In this document: positions 20,217 to 29,056 of the stretch, one piece after another
How positions within the stretch are numbered: position 1 is the first letter of the stretch
How the letters are laid out: each line of letters opens with the position of its first letter
NCBI RefSeq assembly: GCF_004145405.1
Contig: NZ_SELQ01000001.1
Coordinates: forward strand, 434,001 to 498,000
Direction: 5' to 3'
Length of the DNA stretch: 64,000 nt
Source of the DNA: Salipiger sp. IMCC34102
Lineage (GTDB): Bacteria > Pseudomonadota > Alphaproteobacteria > Rhodobacterales > Rhodobacteraceae
The notes under the pieces: generated by a model
Databases searched by the model: none
The model's input: the letters and a program-made list of their open reading frames with translations, nothing else
What the model was told of the DNA's origin: nothing
Position numbers and translations under genes: made by a program

Positions 20217-21818
20217 TCAGGCCTTCGCCGCGCGCAAGTCGCCCGGTTCCGGGCGCGCGCCATGGTCGGCCCCGAGGGTGAGTTCGGGCAGGCAGAACCG
20301 CACGAGCGTCATGCCGCCCGCGATACGCCGGGCCTTGCAGTGGAGCTGGCGCCCGTTCTTCAGGATCACGACCTCGTCCACGGCCCCCCTGGCGGGGTCG
20401 CCGGCCTGCATCGCCTCGATCCGTCGCCAGATCCCGGCGGTGGTGCTTCGGGACCGCCAGGTGCGCAAGGCCGCGCGCAGATCCTGCACCTCGATCCCGT
20501 TGGGTTGGGTATCCTGCCAGAGCCGACCATACGCCTGGTTCGTCATCACCAGCGTATTGGCATTGGAAAAGACGGCGATCGCGTCCTCGATCTCGTCCAG
20601 GACGGCTTGCCCGGTCTCGATCTCCGTCCGGAACCGCTGGGTCAGGGACACCTCGGCGCTGATGTCCTCGAACAGGAAGGCCGTCGCCCCGTCGGGATGC
20701 GGACGCCCCGTCACGCGGAAGGTCAGCCCGTCGGGCAGGTGCCAGCGTTCGGCGTAGATGCCGCCGCTTTCGCCGGTTTCAAGCATGACGAAACCGTCCC
20801 GCCAGCCGATGTAATCCTTGGGCTCGGGCAGTTTGCGCATTTCGCGCAGCCGGTCGAGGATCGCCTCCAGCGTGGGGCGGGTCGACATGAAGGAGAACGG
20901 AAGGTCGAACATGTCGAGAAGCGCGGGGTTGAACATGGTCAAGCGCCGCTGCTTGTCGAAGATCGCAAGCCCGGTCGAGAGTTGCGCGAAGGTCTTCGCC
21001 AGGGTCTGGAGGAACTCGTGGCGGGCATGTTCCGCGCGGACGGTGGCATTGACGTCGGCGGCGAAGAAGATCGTGCTGTCGTCCAGTCGCCGAGCGGTGA
21101 CGTCGAACCAATGTTCGACGTCTTCGTCGTTCAGGCGCAGCGACTGACGGCAGGTGATTGGGCCGTCGGCGTCCGGGTCGAGCGGATCGAGGTCCTTGAA
21201 CAACCGCGATCCGGGCCAGATCCGGTCACCACCCGAACCGGCGGGGCGCGTCCGATCGGCGTAGGCCAGGTAGGCATCGTTCGCCCAGGTCAGGTTGCCG
21301 GAGGGATCCTCCTGCCAGATCAGCTGCGGTGTCTCGCGGGTGAAGGCGCGCAAAAGGTCCAATTCCCTGACCTCCGCCTCGCGTTCCAGCGCATCGAGGG
21401 TCATCGTGGAGTCCCCGGCCTCCGCGGTGCGCAGGCTGATCCGGGTCAATCCGTCGTCGTCGCGCACCTGCACGCATGTCCCGTCGGGCGGCTCGGCCCG
21501 CACGGTTTCGGTGCTGCGGGTGCGAAGTTTGGCCATCCGCTGCCGCAATTGTGGAAACCGTGGCGACAGGATCGACAGCAGCGTCTCCATCTCTTCCCCG
21601 TGGGTCCCGCGGTCGGCGATCAGGGCCGAGGCCGAGGGCGAGGCGTCGACCAGGAAATCCCCGTCGAACAGGAAGACCGGCGTATCCGACCCGTTCGCAG
21701 CACCCCGTGGCCCGGCGTTCGCAATCGCGCGCCGGTTTCCGCGAAGGGCCATTGCCGCACCGAACAGGCCGTTCAGAAGCAGGGCAAAGGCCAGGGAAAC
21801 CGTCAGGACGTCAGTCAT
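20217..21818 (-). CDS. PAS-domain protein lacking a kinase domain
   Basis: A 533-residue protein with one N-terminal membrane segment (about residues 5-25) and two or three PAS-like domains: about 155-270 (LIWQEDPSGNLTWANDAYL), 275-395 (GLAIFDKQRRLTMFNPALLDMF) and 400-500 (IAVFSNANTLVMTNQAY). No HisKA H-box or ATP-binding N/G boxes are present, so it cannot itself be a histidine kinase. It may sense or scaffold for another protein. It lies between regB and tsaE on the same strand. A full CtrA consensus 46 nt upstream of its start suggests cell-cycle or CtrA-dependent expression. Confidence 0.8.
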   Translation of the reverse strand: MTDVLTVSLAFALLLNGLFGAAMALRGNRRAIANAGPRGAANGSDTPVFLFDGDFLVDASPSASALIADRGTHGEEMETLLSILSPRFPQLRQRMAKLRTRSTETVRAEPPDGTCVQVRDDDGLTRISLRTAEAGDSTMTLDALEREAEVRELDLLRAFTRETPQLIWQEDPSGNLTWANDAYLAYADRTRPAGSGGDRIWPGSRLFKDLDPLDPDADGPITCRQSLRLNDEDVEHWFDVTARRLDDSTIFFAADVNATVRAEHARHEFLQTLAKTFAQLSTGLAIFDKQRRLTMFNPALLDMFDLPFSFMSTRPTLEAILDRLREMRKLPEPKDYIGWRDGFVMLETGESGGIYAERWHLPDGLTFRVTGRPHPDGATAFLFEDISAEVSLTQRFRTEIETGQAVLDEIEDAIAVFSNANTLVMTNQAYGRLWQDTQPNGIEVQDLRAALRTWRSRSTTAGIWRRIEAMQAGDPARGAVDEVVILKNGRQLHCKARRIAGGMTLVRFCLPELTLGADHGARPEPGDLRAAKA

Positions 21819-21863
21819 GGGAACACGGGCTCCAGTTCATGGACCGATGCTGTGGCAAAAGAG

Positions 21864-21879
21864 TTAACCGGATATTAAC
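21864..21879 (-). promoter_or_regulatory. CtrA-box consensus upstream of the PAS-domain gene
   Basis: TTAACCGGATATTAAC contains TTAA-N7-TTAA, the full CtrA recognition consensus, in the 83-nt gap between regB and the PAS gene. It lies 46 nt before the latter's ATG, where a -35 region would be expected. CtrA is the alphaproteobacterial master regulator; in Rhodobacterales it governs motility and gene-transfer-agent genes. A match this complete is unusual by chance in such GC-rich DNA. Confidence 0.6.
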
Positions 21880-21901
21880 GCCTGTTCGACGTGGCCGATG
21901 C

Positions 21902-23251
21902 TCACGGCAGGAACGTCGGGTTCTGTCCCAGCCGGTCCGAGGTCCGGGGCGTGTCCATCAGCTGCGACAGCGTCCAGACGACCCGCACGACGGCGCCGCT
22001 TTCGGGGTTGTTGGCGAAGGTCAGCCCCGCACCGGTCCGCTCCAGCAGGGTCTTGGCGATGAACAGGCCCAGGCCCATGCCGCTGTAGGACGGCCGGATG
22101 TCGCCATCCAGCGCTTCGCGGCGGCGGCGCACGTAAGGATCGCCGATGCGACCGATGACCGATTGCGGGAACCCGTGCCCGTCGTCGACGATCTCGACCG
22201 AGGCGCGGCCCTCGCCCCAGCGCACCCGGATCGTCACCTGGCTTTGCGAGAAATCGACCGCGTTCTGGATCAGGTTGCGCAGCCCGTGGATGATCTCGGG
22301 CCGGCGGGGGATGTGCGGCTGCGCCGCGGACCCCGGCTCCGGCGCGATCTCGAAGATCACCTCTGCGGCGCGGTCCAGGTGGGGTTCCGCGGCCTCGCGC
22401 ACGACGGCCTCGATCGGGGCGGACTTGACCATCAGGTCGTCCTTGCCGACACGGCCCATGGAATGGAGGATGTCGCGGCATCGATCCGCCTGCTGCCCGA
22501 TGAGCCGCGCGTCCTCCTGACTGTCGCTGCCCTCCGGCAGGTCCGACGCAAGCTCCGAGCTGACGAGCTTGATCGTGGCGAGCGGCGTGCCCAGCTCGTG
22601 TGCCGCGGCGGCGACGACACCGCCCAGGTCCGTGAGCTTGCGCTCCCGCTCCAGCGCCAGCTGGGTGGCCAGTAGCGCGTCGCCCATGGAATGCATCTCG
22701 GTCGTGACGCGCCGGGCGTAGATCCCGAGGAACAGCACGCCGATCACCAGCGATACCCAGGTGCCGAAGTGGAACAGGTGCGGCGGGGTCAGCTGCGTCC
22801 CGTCGGTCAGCTCCAGCGGGATCCAGAACAGACCCAACATGCAGACCGCCGCGATCGCAAGCGCGCCCAGCGCGATGAAGCTGCCCAGGTGAAGCACCGT
22901 CGCGGCGATGACCACGGGGGCCAGGATCAGAACCGCGAAGGGGTTCGTCAGCCCGCCGGTGAGGTAGAGCAGCAAGGCCAGTTGCACGATGTCGAAGGCC
23001 ATCATCGAGCGGGCCTCCCGCTCTGACAGGCGCCGAGCCTCGGGGTAGCGCGCGTGGGTCGCGAGGTTGGCCAGGATGGAGGCCGCGATGACCATCACCA
23101 CGGGCAGCATGTTCAGCGACAGGTCGTAGACCTGCGTCGCGGCGGCGACGGCCACCATCTGGCCCGCGATGGCGCACCACCGCAGGGTCAGCAAGGTTTG
23201 AAGTCGCACCCAGTTGCCGCGCGCGTGTTGCGCCAGTATCGACGTGTCCAT
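21902..23251 (-). CDS. regB: Redox-responsive sensor histidine kinase RegB/PrrB
   Basis: A 449-residue membrane kinase. Six hydrophobic segments occupy about residues 20-180, with the quinone-binding heptad GGLTNPF at 99-105. The phosphoacceptor is His218 in AAAAHELGTPLATI. The redox cysteine is Cys258 in ADRCRDIL, 40 residues later, the same spacing as His225/Cys265 of Rhodobacter capsulatus RegB. N and G boxes follow (LIQNAVDF, DDGHGF, GMGLGLFIAKTLL). It senses the respiratory quinone state and phosphorylates RegA. It is divergent from senC-regA with a 65-nt shared promoter region. Confidence 0.96.
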   Translation of the reverse strand: MDTSILAQHARGNWVRLQTLLTLRWCAIAGQMVAVAAATQVYDLSLNMLPVVMVIAASILANLATHARYPEARRLSEREARSMMAFDIVQLALLLYLTGGLTNPFAVLILAPVVIAATVLHLGSFIALGALAIAAVCMLGLFWIPLELTDGTQLTPPHLFHFGTWVSLVIGVLFLGIYARRVTTEMHSMGDALLATQLALERERKLTDLGGVVAAAAHELGTPLATIKLVSSELASDLPEGSDSQEDARLIGQQADRCRDILHSMGRVGKDDLMVKSAPIEAVVREAAEPHLDRAAEVIFEIAPEPGSAAQPHIPRRPEIIHGLRNLIQNAVDFSQSQVTIRVRWGEGRASVEIVDDGHGFPQSVIGRIGDPYVRRRREALDGDIRPSYSGMGLGLFIAKTLLERTGAGLTFANNPESGAVVRVVWTLSQLMDTPRTSDRLGQNPTFLP

Positions 23252-23316
23252 GGGTTAGCTCTTACGACCCCGCCGCCTGCCGATCAATCCGGCGCTTCGC
23301 AAAAGGAACTTTCACG

Positions 23317-23925
23317 ATGTCCCGACTGCCCCTGATCCTCGGCGCGGCCTCGATCGCCGCCGTGCTGGGCGTGACCCTGTCACTGACCTACGGACGCGGA
23401 CAGGACCTGGCCGATTGCTTCGGCACCGCCGTCGCGGGGGCCGACATCGGCGGTCCCTTCACCCTCGTCGATCCGACCGGTGCCACGGTGACGGATACGG
23501 ACGTCATCACCGAACCGTCGCTGATCTACTTCGGCTACGGCTTCTGCCCGGACGTCTGCCCCATCGACAATGCCCGCAACGTGGCCGCCGTCGATCTGCT
23601 GCAAGAGCGCGGGATCGAGGCCACGCCGATCTTCATCAGCATCGACCCCGAACGCGACACGCCCGAGTTCATGGGCGATTACGCCGCGAACATGCACCCC
23701 GACATGATCGGGCTCACCGGCAGCCCGGAACAGGTGCGGGAGGCCGCGGATGCCTACCGCGTAATCTATTCCAGAAACGGCGACGATCCCGATTATTACC
23801 TGATGAACCACTCGGCCTTCACCTACCTGATGATGCCCGAGACCGGCTACGCCACCTTCTTCCGCCGCGACACCACGCCCGAAGAGGTCGCAGAGCAGAC
23901 CGCCTGTGCCGTGAACACGATTTGA
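23317..23925 (+). CDS. senC: SCO1/SenC/PrrC copper chaperone-like protein
   Basis: A 202-residue protein with an N-terminal membrane anchor (residues 5-25) and a periplasmic thioredoxin-fold domain. The copper motif C77-P-D-V-C81-P and the third ligand His165 (MNHSAF) are intact. SCO proteins help assemble the CuA centre of cytochrome oxidases, and in the Reg system SenC/PrrC links oxidase activity to signalling. It stands between regB and regA exactly as in Rhodobacter, 51 nt ahead of regA on the same strand. Confidence 0.94.
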   Translation: MSRLPLILGAASIAAVLGVTLSLTYGRGQDLADCFGTAVAGADIGGPFTLVDPTGATVTDTDVITEPSLIYFGYGFCPDVCPIDNARNVAAVDLLQERGIEATPIFISIDPERDTPEFMGDYAANMHPDMIGLTGSPEQVREAADAYRVIYSRNGDDPDYYLMNHSAFTYLMMPETGYATFFRRDTTPEEVAEQTACAVNTI

Positions 23926-23976
23926 CGGACGGCCTGGCGCGCTTATCTAGTGCCGGGACAACGGAAGGTTCGACCC

Positions 23977-24555
23977 ATGACCGATGCTGCCGCCACTTCT
24001 TCGCAAACGGATTCGACGCGCGACCTGGGGCCCGATCCCAGCCTCTTGCTGGTCGACGATGACGAGGCCTTCGTCCGCCGCCTGGCCAAGGCGATGGAAA
24101 AGCGCGGGTTCGAGCCGGTGATCGCTCAATCGGTGGCTGAGGGGAAGGCGGCGGTCTCGTCCCACCCTCCTGCCTTCGCGGTGGTGGACCTGCGGCTCGA
24201 GGACGGCAACGGGCTGGACGTGGTCGAGGATCTGCGCGCCCGGCGGCCCGACGCGCGGATCGTCGTGCTGACGGGCTACGGGGCCATCGCCACCGCGGTC
24301 GCGGCGGTCAAGATCGGCGCGACCGACTACCTGGCCAAGCCTGCCGACGCCACGGATGTCACCAACGCACTCCTGGCGCGCAACGACGCCCTGCCGCCCC
24401 CGCCGGAGAACCCGATGAGCGCCGACCGCGTCCGCTGGGAGCATATCCAGCGCATCTACGAGCTGTGCGACCGCAACGTCTCGGAAACCGCGCGGCGGCT
24501 GAGCATGCACCGCCGGACGCTGCAACGTATCCTCGCCAAGCGCAGCCCGCGTTGA
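23977..24555 (+). CDS. regA: Redox response regulator RegA/PrrA
   Basis: A 192-residue response regulator. The acidic pocket is D27/D28, the phosphoacceptor D71 (VVDLRLEDGNG), with T99 and K121. A proline hinge (LPPPPENPMSADRV) leads to a Fis-type helix-turn-helix at about 155-188 (SETARRLSMHRRTLQRIL), the form found only in RegA/PrrA/ActR. It globally activates respiration, carbon and nitrogen fixation and, where present, photosynthesis genes under low oxygen. The ATG at 23977 follows GGAAGG. A GTG 27 nt upstream would add nine residues. The hvrA gene that follows regA in Rhodobacter capsulatus is missing. Confidence 0.96.
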   Translation: MTDAAATSSQTDSTRDLGPDPSLLLVDDDEAFVRRLAKAMEKRGFEPVIAQSVAEGKAAVSSHPPAFAVVDLRLEDGNGLDVVEDLRARRPDARIVVLTGYGAIATAVAAVKIGATDYLAKPADATDVTNALLARNDALPPPPENPMSADRVRWEHIQRIYELCDRNVSETARRLSMHRRTLQRILAKRSPR

Positions 24556-24563
24556 GGTAGGAC

Positions 24564-24584
24564 GCGGAAGGAATTCCTTTCCGC
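24564..24584. terminator. Dyad-symmetric element after regA (possible terminator)
   Basis: GCGGAAGGAA followed immediately by TTCC-T-TTCCGC forms an almost perfect dyad 9 nt after the regA stop, centred on GGAATTCC. There is essentially no loop and no T-tract, so termination is only one reading; a protein-binding palindrome is another. Confidence 0.35.
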
Positions 24585-24691
24585 AAGAGCGGCCACGCAC
24601 GCGTCGGGATCGGCACCATCCGTTCGCCATGACCATGCGGGTCTGGACCATTCAGGAAATTCAGCCTCGGGTCACGCAGGCGCCCGCGCGG

Positions 24692-25285
24692 TCAGCCCAT
24701 CTCGTCCAGCAGGGCCGCGTGGCGGGCGGTGAAATCGGCCCGGACCTCGGCCGGGGGTCTGAGGGCGATGGTCAGCCCGTCGATGACCTCGGGTGCCGGG
24801 CGTCCGAAGAAACGGGTCGCCTCCGTGACCGAGAAACCGGCGATCTGCGTGGCCTCCAGCCAGGCCGAGACGGTGTCGGCGGCCTTGATCCGTTTCTTGA
24901 CCGTGGCGGGGATCTGCGCGGGCAGGCCGAAGCGCAGGTGGATCGCGGCGGTCAGGCGGGTGTCGAGTTCCTCGTATCCCGGGCCCACGGCCGCCTTCAC
25001 CGGGCTGATCATGTCGCCGATGACGTATTCGGGCGCGTCGTGCAGCAAGGCAGCCAGGCGCCATTTCGGCGGTGCGCCGGGGACCAGCCGCGCGTAGATC
25101 CGCTCCACCAGCAGCGAATGCTCGGCCACCGAATAGGCGTGATCGCCGCGGGTCTGCCCGTTCCATCGCGCGACGAAGGCCAGGCCGTGGGCGATATCCT
25201 CGACCTCGACGTCCATCGGGGTGGGGTCCAGCAGATCGAGCCTGCGGCCCGAAAGCATGCGCTGCCACGCGCGGGGCTGTTTCAT
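24692..25285 (-). CDS. HD-domain hydrolase
   Basis: A 197-residue HD-superfamily phosphohydrolase. Metal-binding residues are visible as H in [10 protein letters not shown], the HD pair in [12 protein letters not shown], and a late D ([13 protein letters not shown]). The layout is that of YfbR-like 5'-deoxynucleotidases and related HD hydrolases. The exact nucleotide substrate cannot be assigned. It converges with regA and is divergent from ahcY, taking the place that hvrA/hvrB occupy in the Rhodobacter capsulatus reg locus. Confidence 0.85.
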   Translation of the reverse strand: MKQPRAWQRMLSGRRLDLLDPTPMDVEVEDIAHGLAFVARWNGQTRGDHAYSVAEHSLLVERIYARLVPGAPPKWRLAALLHDAPEYVIGDMISPVKAAVGPGYEELDTRLTAAIHLRFGLPAQIPATVKKRIKAADTVSAWLEATQIAGFSVTEATRFFGRPAPEVIDGLTIALRPPAEVRADFTARHAALLDEMG

Positions 25286-25369
25286 GGGGGATTCCCTGGT
25301 CGACGCAATGGGCAGAGAAAGCGGGCATCGGGTCGCGTTGTCAACGCGGGCCTCGCGGTGATAAGGGAC

Positions 25370-25384
25370 GCCAAACCATTTGGC
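25370..25384 (+). promoter_or_regulatory. Small hairpin abutting the ahcY ribosome-binding site
   Basis: GCCAAA-cca-TTTGGC is a perfect six-pair stem that ends one base before AGGAG, the ahcY Shine-Dalgarno, 11 nt before the ATG. It could stack on or modulate the ribosome site. The roughly 105-nt leader does not match a riboswitch I can name. Confidence 0.35.
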
Positions 25385-25395
25385 AGGAGCCGGAC

Positions 25396-26784
25396 ATGAG
25401 CACGGATTACATCGTCAAGGACATTGCGCTGGCCGCCTACGGTCGCAAGGAACTGGACATCGCCGAAACAGAGATGCCCGGCCTGATGGCCCTGCGCGAG
25501 GAATACGGCGCGGCCAAACCGCTCGCCGGGGCGCGGATCGTGGGGTCCCTGCACATGACGATCCAGACCGCCGTCCTGATCGAGACGCTGGTGGCGCTGG
25601 GCGCGGACGTGCGCTGGGCCTCCTGCAACATCTTCTCGACCCAGGATCACGCGGCTGCGGCGATCGCCGAAAGCGGTGTGCCGGTCTTCGCCGTCAAGGG
25701 ACAAAGCCTGGAAGAGCACTGGGACTACCTCGACCGGTCGTTCCAGTTCGCGGAAGGGGCGAACATGATCCTCGACGATGGCGGCGACGCCACGCTCTAC
25801 GTGCTGTTGGGCGCGCGGGCGGAAGCGGGCGAGGACATCATCGCCGTCCCGCAGTCCGAGGAAGAGGAGGTCATCAAGGCCCAGATCAAGAAGCGGATGG
25901 AGGCCTCGCCGGGCTGGTTCACCAAGACCCGCGACGCGATCGAGGGCGTCTCGGAAGAGACGACGACCGGCGTGCACAGGCTTTACGATCTGCACAAGAA
26001 CGGTCAGCTGCCCTTCCCCGCGATCAACGTGAACGACTCCGTCACCAAGTCGAAGTTCGACAACAAGTACGGCTGCAAAGAATCCCTCGTCGACGGCATC
26101 CGCCGCGCGACCGACACGATGATGGCCGGCAAGGTCGCCGTGGTCTGCGGCTACGGCGACGTGGGCAAGGGGTCGGCGGCGTCCCTGCGCGGCGCGGGCG
26201 CGCGCGTGAAGGTGACCGAGGTCGACCCGATCTGCGCCCTGCAGGCGGCGATGGACGGCTTCGAGGTGGTGCTGCTGGAGGACGTTCTGGACTCCGCCGA
26301 CATCTTCATCACGACGACCGGCAACCGCGACGTGATCCGCATCGAGCACATGCGCGAGATGAAGGACATGGCGATCGTCGGCAACATCGGCCACTTCGAC
26401 AACGAGATCCAGGTCGCCGCTTTGCGCAACCACAAGTGGACGAAGATCAAGGACCAGGTCGACATGATCGAGATGCCTTCGGGCAGCCGTCTGATCCTGC
26501 TCTCCGAAGGACGTCTGCTGAACCTCGGCAACGCCACGGGGCATCCGTCCTTCGTGATGTCTGCGTCCTTCACCAACCAGGTGCTGGCGCAGATCGAGCT
26601 TTGGACCAAGGGCGATGAATACGAGCCGGGCGTCTTCATCCTGCCCAAGCACCTCGACGAGAAGGTGGCCCGCCTGCACCTCAAGCGGATCGGCGTGAAG
26701 CTGACGGAGCTGAAGAAGGAGCAGGCAGATTACATCGGCGTCACGGTCGAAGGCCCCTTCAAGCCCGAGCATTACCGCTACTGA
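25396..26784 (+). CDS. ahcY: Adenosylhomocysteinase
   Basis: A 462-residue NAD-dependent enzyme that splits S-adenosylhomocysteine into homocysteine and adenosine, relieving product inhibition of methyltransferases. Recognisable are [32 protein letters not shown], the NAD fold [14 protein letters not shown], and the C-terminal KPEHYRY that contacts NAD in the partner subunit. The ATG at 25396 follows AGGAG and gives the family's normal length. Its presence next to regA repeats the Rhodobacter arrangement, where ahcY is linked to the reg locus. A strong terminator follows. Confidence 0.97.
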   Translation: MSTDYIVKDIALAAYGRKELDIAETEMPGLMALREEYGAAKPLAGARIVGSLHMTIQTAVLIETLVALGADVRWASCNIFSTQDHAAAAIAESGVPVFAVKGQSLEEHWDYLDRSFQFAEGANMILDDGGDATLYVLLGARAEAGEDIIAVPQSEEEEVIKAQIKKRMEASPGWFTKTRDAIEGVSEETTTGVHRLYDLHKNGQLPFPAINVNDSVTKSKFDNKYGCKESLVDGIRRATDTMMAGKVAVVCGYGDVGKGSAASLRGAGARVKVTEVDPICALQAAMDGFEVVLLEDVLDSADIFITTTGNRDVIRIEHMREMKDMAIVGNIGHFDNEIQVAALRNHKWTKIKDQVDMIEMPSGSRLILLSEGRLLNLGNATGHPSFVMSASFTNQVLAQIELWTKGDEYEPGVFILPKHLDEKVARLHLKRIGVKLTELKKEQADYIGVTVEGPFKPEHYRY

Positions 26785-26805
26785 CCCTGAACCCTCGCGA
26801 TCCGG

Positions 26806-26833
26806 ACGCCCCCGCACATCCTTGCGGGGGCGT
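26806..26833 (+). terminator. Rho-independent terminator of ahcY
   Basis: ACGCCCCCGCA, loop catcct, TGCGGGGGCGT: an 11-pair perfect stem followed by TTGCGTTTC, 22 nt after the ahcY stop. Confidence 0.85.
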
Positions 26834-27048
26834 TTGCGTTTCAGGGCAGGGGGTCGCTTCGGCCCCAGTGCATCCCCTGCAGATTGGACGGGGCAGGCAG
26901 TCTCGACCGATCGAATCGTCGCGTCGAAGCGAAAGCGAGGTTCACCTTGCGGTTGAATTTCGTCCTTTTCTCCTTGGCCCGGCCCGCGCGATCACGTTAG
27001 CGTGACGGCAATGGTCCCGCGGGGCCGACACAACCGAGGGAATACGCC

Positions 27049-27390
27049 ATGAGCAAACGCGACGAGCTGATCGAGAAATACGCCGAGGACCTGCGCAACG
27101 ATTGCGAGATGGAGCCGGACATGGACCTGCTGACCAAGGTCACCATCGGCTGCGGTCCGTCGATCTACAACGCCGACTCCAGCACCGTCGCCGGCAGCGA
27201 TGGCGACGAGCTGCGGCGGATCGAGGACAATTTCCTGAAGAAGAAACTGGGCCTGCCCGAGGGGCCGGAACTGATGGGCGGTATCCAGGCCGCGCTGACC
27301 GCCTACGGCCGGTCGAACACCAACAAGTACCGCGCGGTTGTCTACTACCTGCTGGTCAAGCACTTCGGCAAGGAATCCGTCTACGCCTGA
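27049..27390 (+). CDS. DUF2853 family protein
   Basis: A 113-residue, acidic, soluble protein of the DUF2853 family, recognised by the N-terminal KRDELIEKYAEDLRN and the C-terminal KYRAVVYYLLVKHFGKE helix. No catalytic residues are evident and no function is known to me. It is preceded by a GAGGG element at ribosome-binding distance and by a 215-nt gap after the ahcY terminator in which I see nothing else. It converges on a small membrane-protein gene. Confidence 0.8.
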   Translation: MSKRDELIEKYAEDLRNDCEMEPDMDLLTKVTIGCGPSIYNADSSTVAGSDGDELRRIEDNFLKKKLGLPEGPELMGGIQAALTAYGRSNTNKYRAVVYYLLVKHFGKESVYA

Positions 27391-27404
27391 ACGGGCCGGG
27401 GCGG

Positions 27405-27698
27405 TCAGGACAACGGGATCAGGACCGCACCGATCACGCCGCAGACCAGCGTCACGCCCGTGGCCGTCCGCAGGATGCGGCGCCATCCACGCGCCTCGAG
27501 CGCGCCCAGGAGGATCAGCCAGGGCGCGATGACGAAAGCACCAAGCCCGAGCCCCGCGGTCAGACCTTCGAGGATCGTGTCGACGCCCGAGGTGGCGAAG
27601 ATGTGGTGCATCATCGCCGTCACCACCCCGATCATCGCCACCGCGACGACGTAGGCCAAGGGACGGCGGCCTCTCTTGCCGGATCGGGCGCGGCTCAC
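27405..27698 (-). CDS. Small three-helix membrane protein (DUF1761-like)
   Basis: A 97-residue protein with a basic N-terminus and three hydrophobic segments (about residues 12-32, 38-60 and 72-94). It resembles the C-terminal half of DUF1761 membrane proteins, but weakly. The start is a GTG at 27698 that overlaps the stop of the upstream EVE gene as GTGA, which supports translational coupling. Function unknown. Confidence 0.65.
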   Translation of the reverse strand: MSRARSGKRGRRPLAYVVAVAMIGVVTAMMHHIFATSGVDTILEGLTAGLGLGAFVIAPWLILLGALEARGWRRILRTATGVTLVCGVIGAVLIPLS

Positions 27699-28108
27699 GC
27701 TTCGGCCAGCGACATCACCACATCCCATTGCGCATCCGTCACCGGCTGTACGGACAGGCGTGAATTCTTCACCAGCACCATGTCGGCCAGCCGGGGATCG
27801 GCCTTGATTTGGTCGAGTGATATGGGCCGGAGCAGCGGGTCCGCGGCGCGGATGTCGACGCACTCCCACTTGCCGCTGTCGTCGGTGCTGTCGGGGTGGG
27901 CGGCGGCGATGATTTCGACCGTGCCCACGATCTCGAGCCCGCTGCGGGAATGATAGAAGAACCCGGTATCCCCCACCTCCATCCCGCGCATGACGTTGCG
28001 CGCCTGGTAGTTGCGCACGCCGTCCCATTCCTCGCCGGCCTCTCCCTTCGCGACGAGGTCGTCCCAGCCGAAGACGTCGGGTTCGGACTTGAACAGGTAA
28101 TGGGCCAT
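27695..28108 (-). CDS. EVE-domain protein (modified-base reader family)
   Basis: A 137-residue single EVE-domain protein (PUA-like fold; thymocyte nuclear protein 1 / YTH relatives). The family start MAHYLFKSEPDVFGWDDL and the aromatic-cage segments GVRNYQARNVMRGM and GFFYHS are clear. EVE domains bind modified bases in DNA or RNA; bacterial stand-alone members sometimes accompany restriction systems, but here the neighbours are housekeeping genes. It starts 1 nt after the gpsA stop on the same strand, so gpsA-EVE-DUF1761-like form one run. Confidence 0.9.
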   Translation of the reverse strand: MAHYLFKSEPDVFGWDDLVAKGEAGEEWDGVRNYQARNVMRGMEVGDTGFFYHSRSGLEIVGTVEIIAAAHPDSTDDSGKWECVDIRAADPLLRPISLDQIKADPRLADMVLVKNSRLSVQPVTDAQWDVVMSLAEA

Positions 28109-29056
28109 CTATTCCTCCTTCAGCGGACGGGCGAGCAGGCTTTGCAGCGCGGTTTCCACGTCGATCTTGCGCGCGCAAAGCGCCGAGACGACCGCGCAGA
28201 CCGGCAGGTCCAGGCCGCGCGCCTGGCCTAGATCGGTCACCGCGGCAGAGGTGGCGGCCCCTTCGACGGTGACCGTCGGGTCGATGTCCTGCCCCGCGCC
28301 CAGCTTCAGCCCATGGCGGTAGTTGCGCGACAGATCGGAGGTGCAGGTCAGCGCAAGGTCGCCCAGCCCAGACAGGCCCGACAGCGTCTGCGGGTCGGCG
28401 CCCATCGTCTCGGCCAGGCGCTGCATCTCGGCGAAGCCGCGGGTCATGAGTGCTGCGCGTGCGCTGTCGCCAAGCCCCGCGCCGATGGTCACGCCGCAGG
28501 CGATGGCGATCACGTTCTTCAGCGCGCCGCCCAGTTCGGCGCCCACGGTGTCCGTGGTCCGGTAGAGCCGCAGGGTCGCGGTCGAGAGCGCCAGTTGGAG
28601 CGTCTCTCCGACGGGATCGTCGGCGCAGGCCAGCGTCAGCGCCGTGGGCAAGCCACGTGCGATGTCATCGGCGAAACTGGGTCCGGTCAGGATCGCGGCC
28701 TGGTTGTCGGGCAGTGCCTTGCGGATCGTGTCGACAGGCCCGGTCAGGGTCTCAAGGTCGATCCCCTTGCAACAGGCGACCAGCGGCAGGCCGCGCAGCG
28801 CGTCCGCATGGGTCTCCAGCACGCCGCGCAGGGTCTGGGCAGGCACCGCCAGCAGGACGGCCCGCGCCCCTTTCAGCGTGGCGTTGTCGTCGGTGATCGT
28901 GACGCCCTTGGGGATCTCCACGTCCAGTTTCGTGCTGCGGCGCGTGCGGGCAAGGGTGCCTACGTCCCGCGCCCAGAGCGTCACGTCCCGTCCGTCGCGG
29001 GCGAGCGCGATCGCCAGCGCCGTGCCGAAAGCGCCGGCCCCCATGATGGCGATCAT
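28109..29056 (-). CDS. gpsA: Glycerol-3-phosphate dehydrogenase [NAD(P)+]
   Basis: A 315-residue enzyme that reduces dihydroxyacetone phosphate to sn-glycerol-3-phosphate for phospholipid synthesis. The nucleotide fold is [15 protein letters not shown] at the N-terminus. The catalytic Lys lies in [15 protein letters not shown], and the G-L-S-G-L-G-D-L motif follows. The start overlaps the tsaD stop as ATGA. The tsaD-gpsA order is widespread in alphaproteobacteria. Confidence 0.95.
   Translation of the reverse strand: MIAIMGAGAFGTALAIALARDGRDVTLWARDVGTLARTRRSTKLDVEIPKGVTITDDNATLKGARAVLLAVPAQTLRGVLETHADALRGLPLVACCKGIDLETLTGPVDTIRKALPDNQAAILTGPSFADDIARGLPTALTLACADDPVGETLQLALSTATLRLYRTTDTVGAELGGALKNVIAIACGVTIGAGLGDSARAALMTRGFAEMQRLAETMGADPQTLSGLSGLGDLALTCTSDLSRNYRHGLKLGAGQDIDPTVTVEGAATSAAVTDLGQARGLDLPVCAVVSALCARKIDVETALQSLLARPLKEE

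Noticed and set aside
25286-25395. SAM/SAH-type riboswitch in the ahcY leader
   Set aside because: The leader has a hairpin and an ACCATTTGG stretch, but I could not align it to the SAM-SAH, SAM-II or SAH riboswitch cores. Only the simple hairpin is supported.
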